Translations under genes and position numbers: made by a program
The notes under the pieces: model-generated
What the model was told of the DNA's origin: nothing
What the model saw: only the letters and a program-made list of their open reading frames with translations
Database searches by the model: none
Origin: Diabrotica undecimpunctata
Taxonomy: Eukaryota; Arthropoda; Insecta; Coleoptera; Chrysomelidae
Direction: 5' to 3'
DNA: 64,000 bases
Assembly: GCF_040954645.1 (NCBI RefSeq)
Contig: NC_092806.1
Coordinates: forward strand, 148,208,429-148,272,428
Part shown: positions 12,493 to 24,341 of the stretch, one piece after another
Layout of the letters: the number at the start of each line of letters is the position of its first letter
How positions within the stretch are numbered: the stretch's first letter is position 1

Positions 12493-14807
12493 CGCAGTAT
12501 TAAGTTACCTCAACGCAGATTATACACCTGGACTTCCCCGCTACACACAAAAGAAAGAATAATAAGAAATCAAATTATATTTTAATCAACCAACGATTTC
12601 GTAACTCCATTACAAGTACAAAAACATATCCTAGTGCTGATGCAAATTCCGACCACAACCCTGTAGTAGCAAATATTCGCACAAGAATTAAAGTAATAAA
12701 AAATGCAAAGCCGAAGAACAAACCTAATATGGAACTACTAAAAGATGTACAGATTAAAGATAAAACCACTGTAAAACTAAATGAAAAACTCTCAGAAATA
12801 GACCGAACCCAAATAAATATCCAAAATATAAATACAACTTGGCAACAAATAAAATCCATCCTCGTCAATTCTGCAAGGGAAGAAATTCCAAATACACGAT
12901 TAATGGCAAAAAAAGACTGGATGACACCACAGCTATTCTAAAGATGATAGACGAAAGGAGGAAATACAAAAATAAGAACACAAGCGATTACAAACGATTA
13001 AATACAGAAATAAGAAGGAAAATAAAAGAATCAAAAGAGAAATGGCTCCAAGAAAAATGTAAAGAAATAGAAGAATTAGAACATAGACATGATTACTTTA
13101 ATATGTACAAGAAGGTGAAAGAATTTTCATTCATCCACAAAAAACAACATTGCCCACTGGTAAATAACAACGGAGAGTTAATTCATAACACCAAAGATAA
13201 AATAGAAGAATGGGAAAAATTTATACAACAGCTGTTCCGAGATGAAAGAATAGACATTACAATAAATAATGTCACTGAAAGCCCACCAATTCTAAAAGTC
13301 GAAGTGGAATATGCCATTAAACAATTAAAGACCAATAAAAGCCCTGGACCTGATGAAGTTTATCCTGAAATACTTAAATTGATCGAAAGTAATAACATTG
13401 ATTTGTTAGTAATTTTGTTTAATACAATCTACGATACTGGGGAAATACCAGAGGAATGGTTAGAATCTATTTTTATTCCCATTCCAAAACAAGCTAACTC
13501 CAGGCGATGCGCAGATTTTAGATTAATAAGTCTTATGAGCCAAATGCTTAAAATTCTATTAAAAATACTTCACAATAGGGTATACAAAAGGTGTGAAAAA
13601 GAAGTTGGATACGATCAATTGGGATTCAGAGCCGGAATGGGGACCAGAGAGGCCTTGTTTTCATTACAAGTACTGCTGCAGAAGTGTTACGACCAACAAA
13701 AGGATGTCTTTCTATGTTTTGTAGACTTTGAAAAGGCATTTGATCGCGTAAACCATAATAAAATGTTAAATTCCTTGCAGAGCATCAACTTGGATAGCAA
13801 AGATCTCCGACTAATTAAGAACTTATATTGGAGGCAGAGTGCCAAGATTAGGATCGACGATCATACATCTAGAAATATTAGTATAAATAAAGGAGTAAGG
13901 CAAGGATGCATACTGTCCCCTATGCTGTTCAATCTTTACTCGGAACTACTATTCAAGCAAGCCTTGGAAAACCTTTCCACAGGAATAAAAATTAATGGAG
14001 AACCAATATCTAGCATAAGATATGCAGATGACACTGTCCTACTGGCTGATACAGACACAAACTTACAGAGGGTTATAGACCACCTTAAGGATGCTTGTCG
14101 AGAGTTTGGAATGAAGATCAACGAAAAAAAACAAAAGTAATGGTGATCCAAAGAAAACAGAATATCCCCTTACCTATAAAAATAAATGGGAATATTTTAG
14201 AACAGGTAAACCAATACAAATACCTTGGCTGTTGGATTAATTGCAAGCTGGACCCAGAACAAGAAATTAAAGCGTGAATTGCTCAAGCTAGGGATAGTTT
14301 CTTTAAGATGCGCGTTCTATTCTGCGATACACATATAAATATTAAATTGAGATTAAAACTTGTAAAATGTTTTATCTGGTCTGTTCTTCTCTACGGAGTC
14401 GAAACATGGACTTTAAAAATAAAGAGCCTGAATAGAATCGAGGCATTTGAAATGTGGGTGTACCGTAGAATTTTAAAAATTCCTTGGACAGCACGAAAAA
14501 CAAATGAAGAAGTACTAGCGAGACTCAATTTAGAAAAAGAACTATTGAGAACAGTCAAAAGAAGAAAAACCAGTTATTTAGGGCATTTGTTGCGCAACGA
14601 GAAATACTACATCCCTCAGTTGATAATAAAAGGCAAAATAGAAGGAAAGCGAGGAATTGGAAGAAAAAAATTGTCCTGGTTACGTAATATCAGAAACTGG
14701 ACAGGACTTGGATTTGAGGAACTCTTAAGAACAGCTGAAGATAGACAAACGTTTGCCACCATAACCGCTAACCTCCATTGATGGAGACGGCACTTGAAGA
14801 AGAAGAA
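12493..14807 (+). mobile_element. 5'-truncated LINE inserted in the mariner-group element
   Basis: The insertion is bounded by an 11-bp direct repeat GGTTTATAAAA at 12482-12492 and 14808-14818, a LINE-type TSD. It starts inside the endonuclease (QRRLYTWTSP) and ends with a short (GAA)n tail at 14796-14807. Removing it rejoins the sequence upstream of the transposase start. It is therefore younger than the mariner-group element. Confidence 0.9.
12506..14781 (+). pseudogene. LINE endonuclease-RT ORF, few frame breaks
   Basis: The endonuclease end gives QRRLYTWTSP, INQRFRNSITSTKTYPSAD and SDHNPVV. A linker leads to an open RT frame through 14140: KTNKSPGPDEVYPEILKL, FRLISLMSQMLKILLKIL, LGFRAGMGTREALFSLQVL, LCFVDFEKAFDRVNHNK (motif A), INKGVRQGCILSPMLFNLYS (motif B) and IRYADDTVLLAD (motif C, catalytic). 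A shift near 14130 gives MVIQRKQNIPLPIKI and YKYLGCWI. The last part (14308-14781) has VLLYGVETWTLKIKSLN, FEMWVYRRILKIPWTAR and GKRGIGRKKLSWLRN. This C-terminus plus the (GAA)n tail defines the commonest LINE family of the window, also seen at 15.5, 17.2, 41.7 and 57.4 kb. Catalytic residues are intact, but the frame is broken and the 5' end is missing. Confidence 0.88.
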
Positions 14808-14857
14808 GGTTTATAAAAACTTAATAGCACTTTGACAAATAATGACTCGCCCTGCAC

Positions 14858-14927
14858 TTTGACAACTAATAATAAATATATTCGTGGTTACCTTTGACAA
14901 CTAATAATAAATAAATTCGTAGTTACG
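14858..14927 (+). repeat. Two tandem copies of a 35-bp unit
   Basis: Two adjacent 35-bp copies, each starting TTTGACAACTAATAATAAAT, differ at only a few positions. A partial third copy lies upstream (TTTGACAAATAATGAC near 14831). They lie inside the mariner-group element, next to its right arm. Confidence 0.7.
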
Positions 14928-15469
14928 TCTTGACGTTGTCATTAAGTTCAAAGCATACTTGTTTTGCAAAAAATTAAATAGAGACATGCATCATTAACAA
15001 AATACGTTTATTTCGAAAATGGTGTACTTTTTTGATTTGAAACAAGAATACCTTTTTTGTGTAGAATTGAATGTTATTTCATTTTTTTTCCCAGAATGTT
15101 TATACAGGGCGGACAAAAAAATTATGGCCCCATTAATGAACCAATGTTACAGTAGGTGGCGCCACCTAGTGTCAATGGTAAAACTAATATCATTTTCTTA
15201 TTAAGCATACTAAATAATAGCAAGATACCAAATTTCACTTAAATCGGTTAAATAGTTTTCAATATATCCATAAAAATAATATAAAAAAATATTAATGAAT
15301 CTCCCTGTAGAACGAAAACTAGCAACAATTTTTCTAAGCAATTTGAGCTCAAACGCTTTATTTTGATGTCATCTATCATCCATTAGCTAATGTCCAATTA
15401 ATTATGGGACACCCTGTATGGACACAACCTAGGCTGAACCTTAAATCAATTATTGACTTCTGCTTAGAG

Positions 15470-15970
15470 TGCGCTCTCTTCAAAGAATGTTGACTACTAC
15501 AATTAGAAACTCTTCTCTGTCTTTAGCTGTTCAAAATTTAGCCGTGTCTATTGTCAAACGTTTTTTAGCCACGATAGTATTTTGCCTCCTAGTCCGTTTT
15601 ATCTTTGATCTTTTTTTCATGATTACTGTGTTGAAAAGTTCTCATCTCTTGCTATTTCTATGCAGCACTTCTTCATTTGAGGTATGAGCTGTCTATAAAA
15701 TCTTGAGAATTCTCTAATAGATCAACATTTCAAACGCTTCCAATTTATTTCTTCTTCTTGCAGTACCGTCTCCTATAGGAGGTTTACTACCATTACAGCA
15801 ATCTTTACTTTGTTGGCTGCAACTCTGAACAACTGTATTGAACTGCACCCATACCACTCCCTTAAATTTCGCAACCAGGATATCGTCCTACGTTCCAATT
15901 CATTTACGGTAGATATTTTAGTAGTCCACGTACGTTTTAACTACATAAAGAAAAGTCGACTAGACGTAGC
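15470..15970 (-). pseudogene. LINE RT C-terminal fragment (minus), host of a nested LINE
   Basis: Reading the minus strand, RTWTTKISTVNELE (15950-15892) is followed, after an inserted segment, by KLEAFEML, RILKIL and NEEVLHRN. Then come GLGGKILSWLKNV and TRLNFEQLK, ending near 15480. This is the same C-terminus as in the 12493-14807 LINE (compare IEAFEMWVYRRILKIP). The break falls exactly at the insertion 15751-15891. Several stops are present. Confidence 0.75.
15751..15891 (-). mobile_element. 141-bp LINE tail inserted in a LINE (minus)
   Basis: The minus strand reads RTISWLRNLREWYGCSSI, then LFRVAANKVKIAVMVVNLL, stop, then GAAGAAGAAG. It is flanked by an imperfect 14-bp duplication (CTTCCAATTTATTT at 15737-15750 and GTTCCAATTCATTT at 15892-15905), the target being the ELEAF codons of the host LINE. 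Two mismatches in the TSD suggest an old insertion. Confidence 0.78.
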
Positions 15971-17144
15971 ATTTGGGTAAACGCTGTCGAATTTCAAGTT
16001 TTATTCGAGAATCACGTAAGTAATCTTTCTGACCTTTCTGACCCTTTCTGACTAAGAATTTCTGACCTGTTCTGACTTCGATCTTATTTTTAGATGAGGA
16101 TTTAAGCTGCCATCGATCCAACATCACAGGTAATTTAACTTACTAACTTCTTTTAACTTTTCCCGTTGAGTGTTAAACCAAATCTATCCTTAAAATGATA
16201 AAAGAGTCTGAAAATTTAAAATCACATCAAGCACTCCATCAAATTCAATAATATAGGCGGTACTACAAATCTGTTTGTTTGATCCGCCCACTGTAGTACC
16301 GTATTAATATTTTAATTAGTTACTTTCAAAGAAGGAGGTCTGTTTTTACCAGCACTGTCTATAAATTATCAGATTGGTTACTGTTATCAGTACAGTCGAA
16401 ACAAGTTATTTGGTACCAATAATCGTGATATGAGTAATTTGTAGGCAGGTAGATAGTTTTTATTTACTACACCGATAAAACGAGAATGCTGAAAGCGTTT
16501 TTATATACATACGTAAAATTTAGTAAATAATAAATAATATATATTATACTCTCGTTAAAAAATTCCATTCTAAAATTACAATTATTTATGATTAAAATAT
16601 TTTATTTTTTATTCCAGTGCGGAAATTGTTCTTAAAAACACTATTAAATTTAAAAATTGATACAACTGGTGATATTCGACTTCGTTTTAGTTTATTTTTG
16701 AATGCATATTTACAATTTACTCATAAACAGTACAGTGAGTAATTAGTGAATGTGATGACAATATTAACTTAATTTGGGTACCTTAGCTTTTCTGAATAAG
16801 TCCTCTTCAGTGTTCGTTCCTCCATTGGTGGCTGATATAATTCACTGATAATTTGGCTGTAGTGCGTTGGATTACGAATTTTTGTTTTATTTTATTATTA
16901 CTGTTTTCATTTTGTCTTTGGGGATTTCCTGAAGCGACTTGGTAATAACTACATTTATATGTGATTGGTTGTTGCACTTTGTTTTCTAGGTTGTACGCTG
17001 TATTGTAGTCTGTGTATATTTTTTGTGTTTTATTTACATTATTTCCGTTTCTGTGTTTTACTGCTAAGTGCAGGAGAATCTTTAGGTTCAATATTAGTGT
17101 TTGTATCATGGGGATCACTGTATTATACGCAATTGTATTCTTTT
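15971..17144. other. Unassigned; contains TTTCTGACC repeats
   Basis: At 16025-16078 there are about five degenerate copies of TTTCTGACC. Otherwise I find no gene or element in this stretch. Open frames around 16965-17118 carry hydrophobic low-complexity sequence and are not credible genes. Confidence 0.45.
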
Positions 17145-17155
17145 AAGCAATATGA

Positions 17156-18056
17156 AATAAAGATTGAGAGGGGCGTTAGACAAGGCTGTGTCCTGTCTCC
17201 TACTTTGTTTAATTTGTATTCAGAGGAAATAATTCAGAAACCACTAGAAGAACTAACTATGGGAATAAAAGTAAATGGCCGACCAATCAATAATATACGG
17301 TTTGCCGAAGACACTATTTTATTAGCGGAATATCTTGAGGATTTACAACAAATGGTTGACAGAGTGGTAGAAGTCAGTGAAGAAAACGGACTGTCCCTAA
17401 ACACAAACAAAGACACAATTTATGGTAATTACAAAAGCCCAACAGCGCCAAGAAAACATAACAATACATGGAGAACAAATTAAAAAAGTTGAAAAATATA
17501 AATATAATAAGTACAAAGAAGAGATTAAGGCAAGAATAGGGCAGACAAGAAATTCTTTCATCAAGCTGAAAAAAGTACTCTGAAGCAGGGACATTTCAAT
17601 TTCTTTTAAGATAAGATTTCTAAGATGCTACGTGTTCTCCATATTATTTTATGGGTTGGAGGCTTGGACTTTAAAGAAAGATGTTTCGGACAGATTGGAA
17701 GCCTTGGAGTTATGGGCCTACAGAAGGATATTAATAATAAGTTGGGTAAATATAGTCACGAATGTCGAGGTGTTGAGAAGAATGGGAAAAGATAAAGAGG
17801 TTTTAAATACAATTAAAGCCGGAAAACTGCAATATCTGGGACATTTCATGCGGGGCGAGCGTTATAACTTGTTGCAATTAATAATGCAAGGAAGAATACA
17901 GGGTAGAAGGAGTCGCGGAATAAGACGCATCTCCTGGTTGAATAATTTGAGAGCTTGGTTTAACTGCACTTCTGCTGACCTCTTTAGAGCAGCGGTGTCG
18001 AAAGTGCGAATTGCCATGATGGTTCTTAGAGGAGATTGCACGTAAAGAAGAAGAAG
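17156..18056 (+). mobile_element. 5'-truncated LINE with 11-bp TSD
   Basis: An 11-bp TSD AAGCAATATGA flanks the insertion (17145-17155 and 18057-18067). The insertion starts at RT motif B (IERGVRQGCVLSPTLFNLYS). Motif C reads IRFAEDTILLAE, so the catalytic YADD has become FAED. The C-terminal part has LFYGLEAWTLKKDV, LWAYRRILIISWVN and RRISWLNNLRAWF, then stop and a (GAA)n tail. A frameshift near 17425-17600 separates the two halves. It belongs to the same GAA-tailed family as 12493-14807. Confidence 0.9.
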
Positions 18057-18319
18057 AAGCAATATGATTCGGACTGCCTATAAGCCTGACATCGGGTGCA
18101 CTGGATTATACTGTTCTTTTGTCTTGGACCCTCTAGGTTGATTTTTGAGTTTAATAGAAATTGTATGCCATGCTTTTTTATTTGTGTTGGTTTCCAAATC
18201 GATCAAAAATAGTAAAAGAGGTTATTTTATTAGTCTAGTTTTAATATTGATTAGGTTTCTGACATGGTGGCTATTTTTTGCAAGTTCGGTTTTTATATTA
18301 TCTGTATCAATTGTGTGAT

Positions 18320-18735
18320 GGACTCCTTTTACTACAAGTCAATATGGTTTATCCTGTTAAAGTCAAGAATTCTCCTCAAGAAATTGTTTTATAGTCGTCA
18401 CCTATACATCGTCTTCCTCTGCCAAACAGCGGTTCCCATATTTTTTATACCTTCGTCAATGTTATCAAGGAACCTTGTTAAAGATCTTCCTGTTCTTTTC
18501 TGACGAATGGATCTATTAAAGAGCGTTTTTCTAACTGGCTTCTTTTGTTGCATTCATCTAACATGCCCTATCCATCTCAGACGTCCTATATTAATATATT
18601 TTACGATATCTGGTTCCTGGTGTATTCTATAAAGTTCGATGTTATATCGTCCTCTCTAAACTCCATTGTCATTCACCCTCCATAGTTTCACTTAATTACT
18701 TTTCTTTTAAAAGATCCTAACATGTTTTCCTTATT
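18320..18735 (-). pseudogene. LINE RT C-terminal fragment (minus)
   Basis: The minus strand reads NMLGSFKRKV, then RGRYNIELYRIHQEPDIVKY and INIGRLRWIGHV, then RKTLFNRSIRQKRTGR and TRFLDNIDEGIKNMG. This is the end of an RTE-like LINE protein, where IGRLRWIGHV precedes a basic GRP-type segment. Only the C-terminal quarter remains, with several stops. Confidence 0.65.
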
Positions 18736-19200
18736 TTTTTTTTATTTTTTGTTAGTGATATACTGATAAAGAATACCTACTAAATTTTATTTTCCTTCAT
18801 CAATTTTTTTTATTAATAATATTTTTCTGTTAAGATACTTACGGTATTCCTGACTACTCAATTATAGATCTGATACCCTAAAACTATTGTAGGTTTATCA
18901 TCAGCGATAAGCCTTAGCAACAATTTACACAGACAAAATCTAAAAAAATATCGTATGTTACATAGTTTGATAAAAAAAAATGGTGAATTACAATAATTTT
19001 TCCCTTTATAATGTTTTTTATGTAGCAATTTATCATAGTTTACAAAGCTTTATTGTATCAGCTAAAAAGTTGATAGAACAAAGTCGTTTACTGGAAAACA
19101 TGCGGCTTGTCGTTTACGATATTTTGTCAAAAGCCAGTCTATATATTCACAGCCTTATCCATTTCATATAAGTTTTTATTTGAGGGAATATCTTAGTAAT

Positions 19201-20620
19201 CATCCACCGGATGATACAATGGATATTTCAGAAAGCCATAAATGGAGAACAGCTCCCAAAGGAATGAACAGAGGCATAAATGACATCTATATTTAAGAAA
19301 GAAGATAGAAAACGATGCGAAAACTACAGAGGAATAAGCGTAATATCATCAATAGGAAGATTATATGGGAAGACTCTGCGAAAAGAGATAAAGCAAGCAA
19401 TAAGAGGCAAAATCGGGGAGGATCAGGCAGGCTTCACGGCAGGAAGATCATACATAGACCACATATACACACTGGAACAACTGTGTGAACTGAGAGAAAA
19501 AAAGCAAAAAATAAAGATATACACTTGGCATTTGTGGACCTGAGAAAGGCGTATGGCTCTGTACCAAGGTCAGAACTATGGGAGGCAATGCACAATTAAG
19601 AAATAGAGACTAAACTCATAGAAGCTACAACAGTTCTGTATAAAGAAAATAAAGTGTCCATTAAAATGGGAACAAGAATCATAGGACCCTTCACCACAAC
19701 AAAAGGGCTCCTGCAGGGTTGTTCCACATCTCCAATCCTATTTAAAATATACTTAGAGAAAGCTTTGACCACATAAAAAAGAAAATCTGAAGGCGTGGGA
19801 GTACCGGTACGGAACGAATACCTACATACGTTAAGCTTGGCAGACGATCAAGTAGTGATTGCACAAGACCAAGACGACCTCAGTTACATGATGAAGAAAC
19901 TACAAGAAGAATATACCAAGGCTGGCCTAGATATTCACCTTGCGAAAACAGAGTACCTATCTACAAATGAAGAATACATAGAAGATATACAAATTGATGA
20001 CAACGTAACAATCAAAGGAAAGGATAAATTCAAATATTTGGTGTTTATAATCACGAAAAGGCAACAACAGAGAAAGTAATTACACAAAGATTAGGACAAA
20101 CAAGAACAGCAATCCGACAACTTAACTCAGTATGGTGGGATAGACACCTAAAAATTAGGACAAAAACACAGATTTATAAAACATTTATGCGAAGTATTAT
20201 TACATATACGGCTGAAAATTGGATCATAAACAAGAGAAACAGCAGTAAGATTGTAGCAACAGAGATGGAATGCCTGCGAAGATGCTGAAGAGTAACAAGA
20301 ATGGATAGGAGAAGTAATGACGAAATAAAGCAAAGAAAAACTTAATAGAAACAGACATACTAACATATATACCTAGAACACAAAGGACTAAAGTGGTATG
20401 GACATGTAAGAAGAACTAGCGACAGCAGATGGATAAAGAGAATAACCGAATGGAGCTCCATAGGAAGCAGGAAAAGAGGACGACCCCGAAAATCCTGAAG
20501 GAACGAAGTAGACGACGCCATGAGTAAGACAGGCCTAAACGATGGAAAATGGAACAACAGAGAGAGATGGAAACGGTTGAGCGAGGAAGGCAGTGAATAC
20601 TGTAGAATCCCTAAAAAAAT
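19201..20620 (+). mobile_element. 5'-truncated LINE with 13-bp TSD
   Basis: A 13-bp duplication ATATCTTAGTAAT lies at 19188-19200 and 20621-20633. The insert reads RT sequence: MTSIFKKEDRKRCENYRGIS, IGEDQAGFTAGRSYIDHIYT, AFVDLRKAYGSVPRSELWEA (motif A), GLLQGCSTSPILF (motif B) and LSLADDQVVIAQDQ (motif C, LADD instead of YADD). The C-terminus ends NDGKWNNRERWKRLSEEGSE and a short A-rich tail. Stops and frameshifts are frequent. It is a different family from the GAA-tailed LINEs. Confidence 0.88.
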
Positions 20621-20633
20621 ATATCTTAGTAAT

Positions 20634-22984
20634 ACTAATGCTTAAAATATTTGTGTATTTTAGTTTTGTAGAGTATTCTTAGAACTGTGAAACTTTTTAG
20701 CATTAGTTACTGAAAAAAACTGTGAGTTTAACAATATTAATTTTTTTCAGCGTTTGGTAAGTGCTGCCCAATAGTTTTTACTGCTATTTCAAATTCATCT
20801 ATTTAATGGTAAGTTTTTTATATTTAAGCAACTTTTTTCTTAAAAATGTATGTAATTAGTTTATTATATTAACGAGTCTTTGGCCTGTTGCTCTGCCCTC
20901 CTCCTTTGTTTGGGCTGATCTTTTGTGCATTCACATTAAGTCCGTATACTAATTTTATTGCTTTGTTTAATACAGTTTTTAACCTTTCTATATTTTAAGT
21001 AATCAGTACAGTGCCATTGCCATACTAGATGTTGGCAAAAATGTTCCCGTTAGCTTGTATATCTTCGCCTAAAATTGTATAAAAATGGTGATAGTAGGAC
21101 TATCTCTTAAATTCACAACGAAAATGAAATTCCTGTAGTTGACAGTGTACCATGAATCGTAAAAACTTTTATGTAACAAATGTATGAGTTGATAAGCTGC
21201 AAATGTGTTGTATCTTTCGTGTGTTCATTTTATTATCTAATTAATCGTTAAACGTAACCCAAATATTTTATTGAATTAAGTAGGTATATAAGGTAATAAA
21301 TATTTGGATTTCATTTAAAGATTAATTAGATAATAAAATTAATACTTGAAAGTTACAGCACATTACCAATTTATTAACCCATACATCGAATAATACATTA
21401 TATTCCCAATAAATTACAACCTTCCTATAGTACTTTTTATATCTTGCAAATCCACATATTAAACAATTTAAACTTCCCTATTTTCTTCAAAAGCAGTTAA
21501 AGCAACTTCATACAGGTTTCTACCATGTAAGTTTCAGGTACCAAATATTTATTTAAGACATATAGGGTCTTAATAATTTTCCAATCTCCCTTCATACTTT
21601 AGAAATAATCATCACCATCTTGGAAAACTAGTAAAAAATACGATAAGAGAAACAAAAACATTGGAGGTAAAAATTGGAACTGTTATAATAAAAATTGCTT
21701 ACTGCTCACTCTGGAAAATCTGCAGAATGGAAGCCGTGTTTAAGTTTCTGATTTTTCGTAAAACAAACTCAAACTTTTTCAAGCCGTTCGCTGAATTTAA
21801 TTTTTGTAATATTAGGTTAAAAGTTACCTAAAATAATCCAAAAGTTTTCTATTTACTTTTCAACCTGGTTGACCAACGTTTATTAGCACTCGGCGGGAGT
21901 CTTTTAGTGTTTTTAATGTAATGTAAGCAGACAGGTATAAAATCGATAACTGAAGCTTTATTCCATAGATAACTGCAGGAAATAAAAACGAAAAAAACTA
22001 AAAAATATATTAAAATTATAATGGTTGTGCAAAAGCTGATGTTAGTATAGTCGTCAGGGATTTTACGCTATTTTCTGTTTCCCTCCTACGAGTGGTGGTT
22101 TTAAGGGGAAGCCTAGGAGTAAGAGTAGCAAACTTTTTGAAACGAAGCTTCTATACTGGCGTTGTATTACTTTGTTTCTTTAGTAAAATGCTAAGGTGAG
22201 CGTCACAGAATAAGCGACACGAGAAAGCGTCACGGGTAGCGTCACGAAATACTGGTTCTGTAGATCAATTGACCAAGCCGTTCTTTTCTATCAATTTGTT
22301 TCTAGTCATCATATATTTTTGTTGTAAATGAAAACCTGTATGAAAACTAACTAACAAAGTAGAGAAATTAAAAAATAATTAAAAAATTAAAAGAATATCT
22401 GTCAATAAAATTCAATAAAAGATTCGATTTGTAATGATTAGCAAAATTTAAAAGTCATAAATGTCATTCACCTAATAACAATATTGAATGTTTTTATGAC
22501 ACTTTTCGTTTTAAAATGATTTTATATAAATACAATTTATTTATTTTATTTATATTTATACATCTTATTTAGTTTATTTAATAACTAAATTAACTATCAA
22601 ATGATCTTCATTTATATTTTATTGTTAATTTAATCTTTCTTCTAAATTTGACAGGTCTGTCAGACGTAAAAAACTTATGTTTTGTTAACACGTTAGGTGG
22701 TGTTAGGAGTATAATAACTCATTAACTAATTTTAATATAATGTAATTTGTTTAAAATAAATAATAAAATTACTTTATTCAAATTTAACTTCCACTAGTGG
22801 CCTGACTAACAATGACATATTTAGTGACGTGGGGGACAATTTTAACCCTTTTTTTCCATTTTTTTGGGACTTTTAGTTTATTTTCTATGGAAATATAATC
22901 AGTAAAGTGTATTTATTAAGATAAAATCAAAAAATTGTTACAACAAAAATTTTAATATTTTTAAGTAAACGATAATACATTCAC
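20634..22984. other. Unassigned AT-rich sequence
   Basis: No gene recognised apart from the hairpin at 21227-21339. Around 22200-22245 the word GCGTCACG recurs three times within 45 bp, cause unknown. Confidence 0.4.
21227..21339. repeat. MITE-like hairpin with about 47-bp arms
   Basis: Arms beginning ATTTTATTATCTAATTAATC on each strand pair imperfectly over about 47 bp, separated by about 20 bp. The structure suggests a short inverted-repeat element or cruciform. No TSD could be fixed because the flanks are AT-rich. Confidence 0.65.
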
Positions 22985-22989
22985 ATAAC

Positions 22990-24341
22990 CTTATTTTGAT
23001 CGCAGTTTATATAGATTTCTTTCAAATGGTCTTCTAGCTTCAGCTGGCTGATCATCTTCCTCAATACCAAGCAGCAGTTTTGCACGTTATCGTAGTTGCC
23101 CTAAAGTGTTTGAATCTTGAGACCTTCGTTCTATTTGAGGTTTGATCAACTCTCAACTCAGTTTTTTTAATAACCGAACACGTGATATCTTCTCGTTCAT
23201 TTAATTATGATATTTGTAAATGTTAAGATTATTTATTTCGGAAATGTTTACCATATTGTAGAAAAGTACCATCCGCCAACGTCTAGTGCTGCGCGCAACA
23301 TTATTGTGTTGACGAAGCAAGCTAGTCAACCAGGTCGACGCCAACTTTGATCATATTATAAAAAGTCACGACCTCTTCTTTTTTGAATTATAGGACACCA
23401 GCGCGCAGCTTTTGTGAAAGCCGAATACGGATAAGTGCTTCACTCTATTTCGTGTTGGAAGGAATTCTTTTGGTATTTCCCGTTTATTTTTTTTCATCGT
23501 TCTTATGCAAATTAGTTTTTTTTCTCTAAAAAGCCTTTTCGCCAAAGGAATACTGGTGAACCAAATATCGCCTGTGATATCTCGATAAGATCCAGATACT
23601 GGTTCAACTAAATGTAACACAACTCATTCTCCTGGGTTGCTTACTTGGTAAAGACCTTCTGGCTGCCTACCTACATAAGGTTCTAAATATAACGTGTAAT
23701 CTGTCTTAGTATCAGTTAAAGCAAATATTTTCTGGCCGTATTTAACTGGCTGACTCGTTATGTACTGCTTAAAGCTGCATCTATCTCTAAATGCTAGAAG
23801 TTCGTCGACTGTGAGGTACTCACTCGGTGAAAAGTAAGCTTGAAAATTGTTTAAAAGTAATTCCAGCACATTTTTTATTGGTGCCAATTTGTCAATGGCA
23901 ATGTTGTACATTGCGATCTCGTTTGAAATTGTTACGTATTCTATCTACATAAATATTAGTGCTATGAAATATTATGCTTATCACTATCTCATTGAAAAAG
24001 AGATTCCAGACCAATTTCAGTCTTTTTTTTCGAGCAATAACTGTTGTTCCTGGCAAATGTCACTTTATAATGTTATGTGCACGAGTTCGAACGTTTTTTG
24101 CTGGGCTCGATTGTCAATTTCTTCACTTTCACTTCCTCCAGTTGCACTTCTGTCAGTTTCATCTGCTTCTTTTTTAAAAGCCGTATTATTTTCACTTTTA
24201 GGCACGTGGTCTTCTTGTCTAAAATCACTCTCGTGTCAGTATTAGGTTCATCCTCGCTATTACTCAACTACTGGAACCATTTTAATCAAACGTCAGGATC
24301 GTTGATTCTTTCAACTTTAAGCTTCTTCGAATTCTCCATTA
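22990..24341 (-). pseudogene. piggyBac transposase relic A (minus)
   Basis: Starting near 24341 (MENSKKLKVERINDPDV) the minus strand carries an acidic N-terminal region (SNSEDEPNTDTRV). The DDE region follows: PIKNVLELLLNNFQAYFSPS, YLTVDELLAFRDRCSFKQYI, then VKYGQKIFALTDTKTDYTLY with LEPYVGRQPEG. Next come EPVSGSYRDITGDIWFTSIP and NKREIPKEFLPTRNR. These are the standard blocks of piggyBac (DDE_Tnp_1_7) transposases. ITGDIWF replaces the usual ITGDNWF. C-terminal blocks are degraded toward 22990. Multiple frame breaks make it nonfunctional. I could not fix TTAA ends. Confidence 0.85.

Larger units (their letters stand above)
10702..15416 (-). mobile_element. Tc1/mariner-group element with about 420-bp inverted arms
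   Basis: The element begins CAGGGTGTCCCATAATTAAT and ends with its reverse complement, each flanked by TA (10700-10701 and 15417-15418), the TSD expected for Tc1/mariner. Inverted homology continues for about 420 bp on each side (10702-11122 and 14996-15416) with scattered substitutions. The arms contain further CAGGG/CCCTG motifs (near 10812 and 11013), so they may be compound. The transposase is on the minus strand at 11384-12463. A 2.3-kb LINE was inserted later, just 5' of the transposase start. Confidence 0.88.
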
